Below, piece by piece: positions 33,888 to 35,054 of a stretch of 35,054 nucleotides of DNA. The notes under the pieces were generated by a model, which was not told the origin of the DNA, made no database searches, and saw only the letters and a list, made by a program, of their open reading frames with translations. The DNA is from Microcaldota archaeon. GTDB lineage: Archaea; Micrarchaeota; Micrarchaeia; Anstonellales; JAGGVH01. Each line of letters begins with the position of its first letter. Within the stretch, counting starts at the first letter, position 1. A program made the position numbers and the translations under genes. The stretch covers positions 1 to 35,054 of the forward strand of contig JAHKLX010000113.1 in assembly GCA_020854835.1 (NCBI GenBank), written 5' to 3'.

Positions 33888-33916
33888 TTGTATTAATTGG
33901 CAGTTCTTGATATAAT
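33888..33916 (+). promoter_or_regulatory. Probable sigma-A promoter for the stalk/GerMN gene
   Basis: On the plus strand, TTGTAT (33888-33893), a 17-base spacer and TATAAT (33911-33916), about 30 bases before the GTG start. The -10 box is perfect, the -35 box partial. Confidence 0.6.
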
Positions 33917-33944
33917 TTTTTTAAAAAAACAAGAGGAGATTAAT

Positions 33945-34805
33945 GTGAAAAAACTGCTTGTAACCCTGTTTATTTTATTAATAATTTTTAGTGGTATTCC
34001 CCTGACCTCAGCCACAGAAATACCGACAATAAACGTGGAGATAAACGGAACACAGGTGGCTTTTCCCGATGCCAGGCCTTATATCAATGAAGATTCCCGG
34101 ACTATGGTCCCCGTTCGCTTTATTGCCGAAGGATTGGGCGCAAAAGTCGATTGGGACGGGGAGAAACGTATCGTTACCATGCTTTTAAATGGTAAAAATA
34201 TCATTCTTGGTATCGGGAATTCCTATGCCCACGTCAATTCCGTGAAGACGGATTTTGATACAGCCGCCGAAATTGTCGAGAACAGGACCATGGTCCCTCT
34301 GCGGTTTATTTTTGAAACATTCGGGGCCGATGTAAAATGGGACAAAGAAACAAAAACTGTGGCTATTACGACTAAACCCGCTGCTCCTGCTCCGAAAAGC
34401 CTTATAACCCTTTTCTTCTCCAATGACCGGGCTACCGGGCTGGTTGCAGAAACCAGAACAGTTTCCGGAGCAAAACCCACACCGGAACAGGTCTTTGAGG
34501 AGTTATTAAAAGGACCGCAGACACCGGGATTAAAACCTACGATACCGGTACGGACCAAGCTTATTTCAGCGTTTACAGAAGTTGACAGAAAGATCGCTTA
34601 CATCAACCTCTCCTCCCACTTTGTCAGTGACCATCCCCGGACTCCCGCCGAGGAGAAGTTAACCATTTATTCCATTGTCAACTCCATGGCACAGTTGCCT
34701 GAAATCGAGAGCGTCATGTTCATGCTGGAGTTTCAAACCAGGGATTCAATACTCGGAGGCCTGGATACTTCTGCTCCTCTGGATCCATCCGGGGCGCCGT
34801 TCTAG
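33945..34805 (+). CDS. Exported stalk-domain (copper amine oxidase N-domain-like) and GerMN-domain protein
   Basis: A 286-residue exported protein and the only plus-strand gene. A signal peptide (about 1-24, ending near SATEI) is followed by a stalk/copper-amine-oxidase-N-like domain (about 28-140). That domain holds two repeats of the type TMVPVRFIAEGLGAKVDWD and TMVPLRFIFETFGADVKWD. The C-terminal part (about 155-270) looks like a GerMN domain (F..LLKGP, a YINLSS strand, the IYSIVNSM..LP helix). Such combinations are common on Clostridia surfaces and in sporulation- or germination-related proteins, but the exact role is unknown. The start is GTG at 33945 with AGAGGAG upstream; an in-frame ATG at 33897 lies over the promoter. 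Confidence 0.88.
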   Translation: MKKLLVTLFILLIIFSGIPLTSATEIPTINVEINGTQVAFPDARPYINEDSRTMVPVRFIAEGLGAKVDWDGEKRIVTMLLNGKNIILGIGNSYAHVNSVKTDFDTAAEIVENRTMVPLRFIFETFGADVKWDKETKTVAITTKPAAPAPKSLITLFFSNDRATGLVAETRTVSGAKPTPEQVFEELLKGPQTPGLKPTIPVRTKLISAFTEVDRKIAYINLSSHFVSDHPRTPAEEKLTIYSIVNSMAQLPEIESVMFMLEFQTRDSILGGLDTSAPLDPSGAPF

Positions 34806-35054
34806 AAACGAACAGGAAGTCGGGCAATCTACTATTAATCAGGAGGTTAAAAGGCGGTTCTCTCTTCATAACGAACAGCCTCAATGATTATGACAACAAA
34901 ACGCGTTTTAATTATAGACCAGCTAATTGTTGTCAATAGTTTTTTAGAAAAAAAATAAAAAAATATTTAAATGACGATTGCACAAAAATGGCATAACAAA
35001 TAAACCACCTAAATGTAGTTGACATAATATAGCCGGTCAAATGGTCTTTGAAAA
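34806..35054. other. 3' intergenic region with possible terminator and probable rRNA-operon leader
   Basis: 249 AT-rich bases without a gene that I can support. An inverted repeat GACAACAA/TTGTTGTC (34892-34934, 27-base loop) followed by AGTTTTTTAG may end the stalk/GerMN transcript, but the loop is long. TTGACA stands at 35019-35024. The last 12-13 bases, GGTCTTTGAAAA, match the kind of sequence that precedes 16S rRNA genes in Firmicutes, so a ribosomal operon may start just beyond the window. Confidence 0.45.

Overview
The window reads as anaerobic Firmicutes DNA, most like a Clostridia/Peptococcaceae-type organism. Pointers are AGGAGG-type ribosome binding sites, several GTG/TTG starts, consensus sigma-A promoters, a Bacillus-like glgBCDAP cluster with separate GlgC and GlgD, a ferredoxin-rich split glutamate synthase, an ANTAR regulator beside glnA, and a stalk-domain/GerMN exported protein. 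No species can be named from sequence alone. All genes but the last lie on the minus strand, so the window reads right to left.

Left part (1-6750): a putative peptide or protein export operon. It runs from a Crp/Fnr regulator to a large ABC exporter (two cyclic-nucleotide-binding domains, C39 peptidase, membrane domain, ATPase), then a short HlyD-type adaptor, a PpiC-type prolyl isomerase, and a second paralogous protein cut by the window edge. A lipoprotein of unknown function lies just upstream.

Middle (6969-18694): a six-gene glycogen operon in the order glgB, glgC, glgD, glgA, glgP and a GH13-GH77 fusion enzyme, closed by a strong terminator. A heptanucleotide tandem repeat lies upstream of glgB. 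Next (18952-22269) come mnmG, a YhcC/YtqA-like radical SAM protein and a C_GCAxxG_C_C family protein.

Right part (22377-33180): a nitrogen-assimilation block. A three-gene, ferredoxin-linked glutamate synthase is followed by nadE. A consensus promoter then starts an ANTAR regulator, glnA, amt and a PII gene. Before both glnA and amt there is an intrinsic terminator whose 5' arm overlaps a small hairpin with a hexaloop AANGGC (A at position 1, G at position 4). That is the signature of ANTAR-protein antitermination sites, so the ANTAR protein probably controls read-through into its own downstream genes. This autogenous RNA switch is the most interesting system in the window. A second oddity is a perfect sigma-A promoter that fires straight into a terminator ahead of the glutamate synthase operon.

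Far right: a ferritin gene with a good promoter, then the only plus-strand gene (stalk/GerMN protein). The final bases resemble the leader that precedes 16S rRNA genes in Firmicutes.
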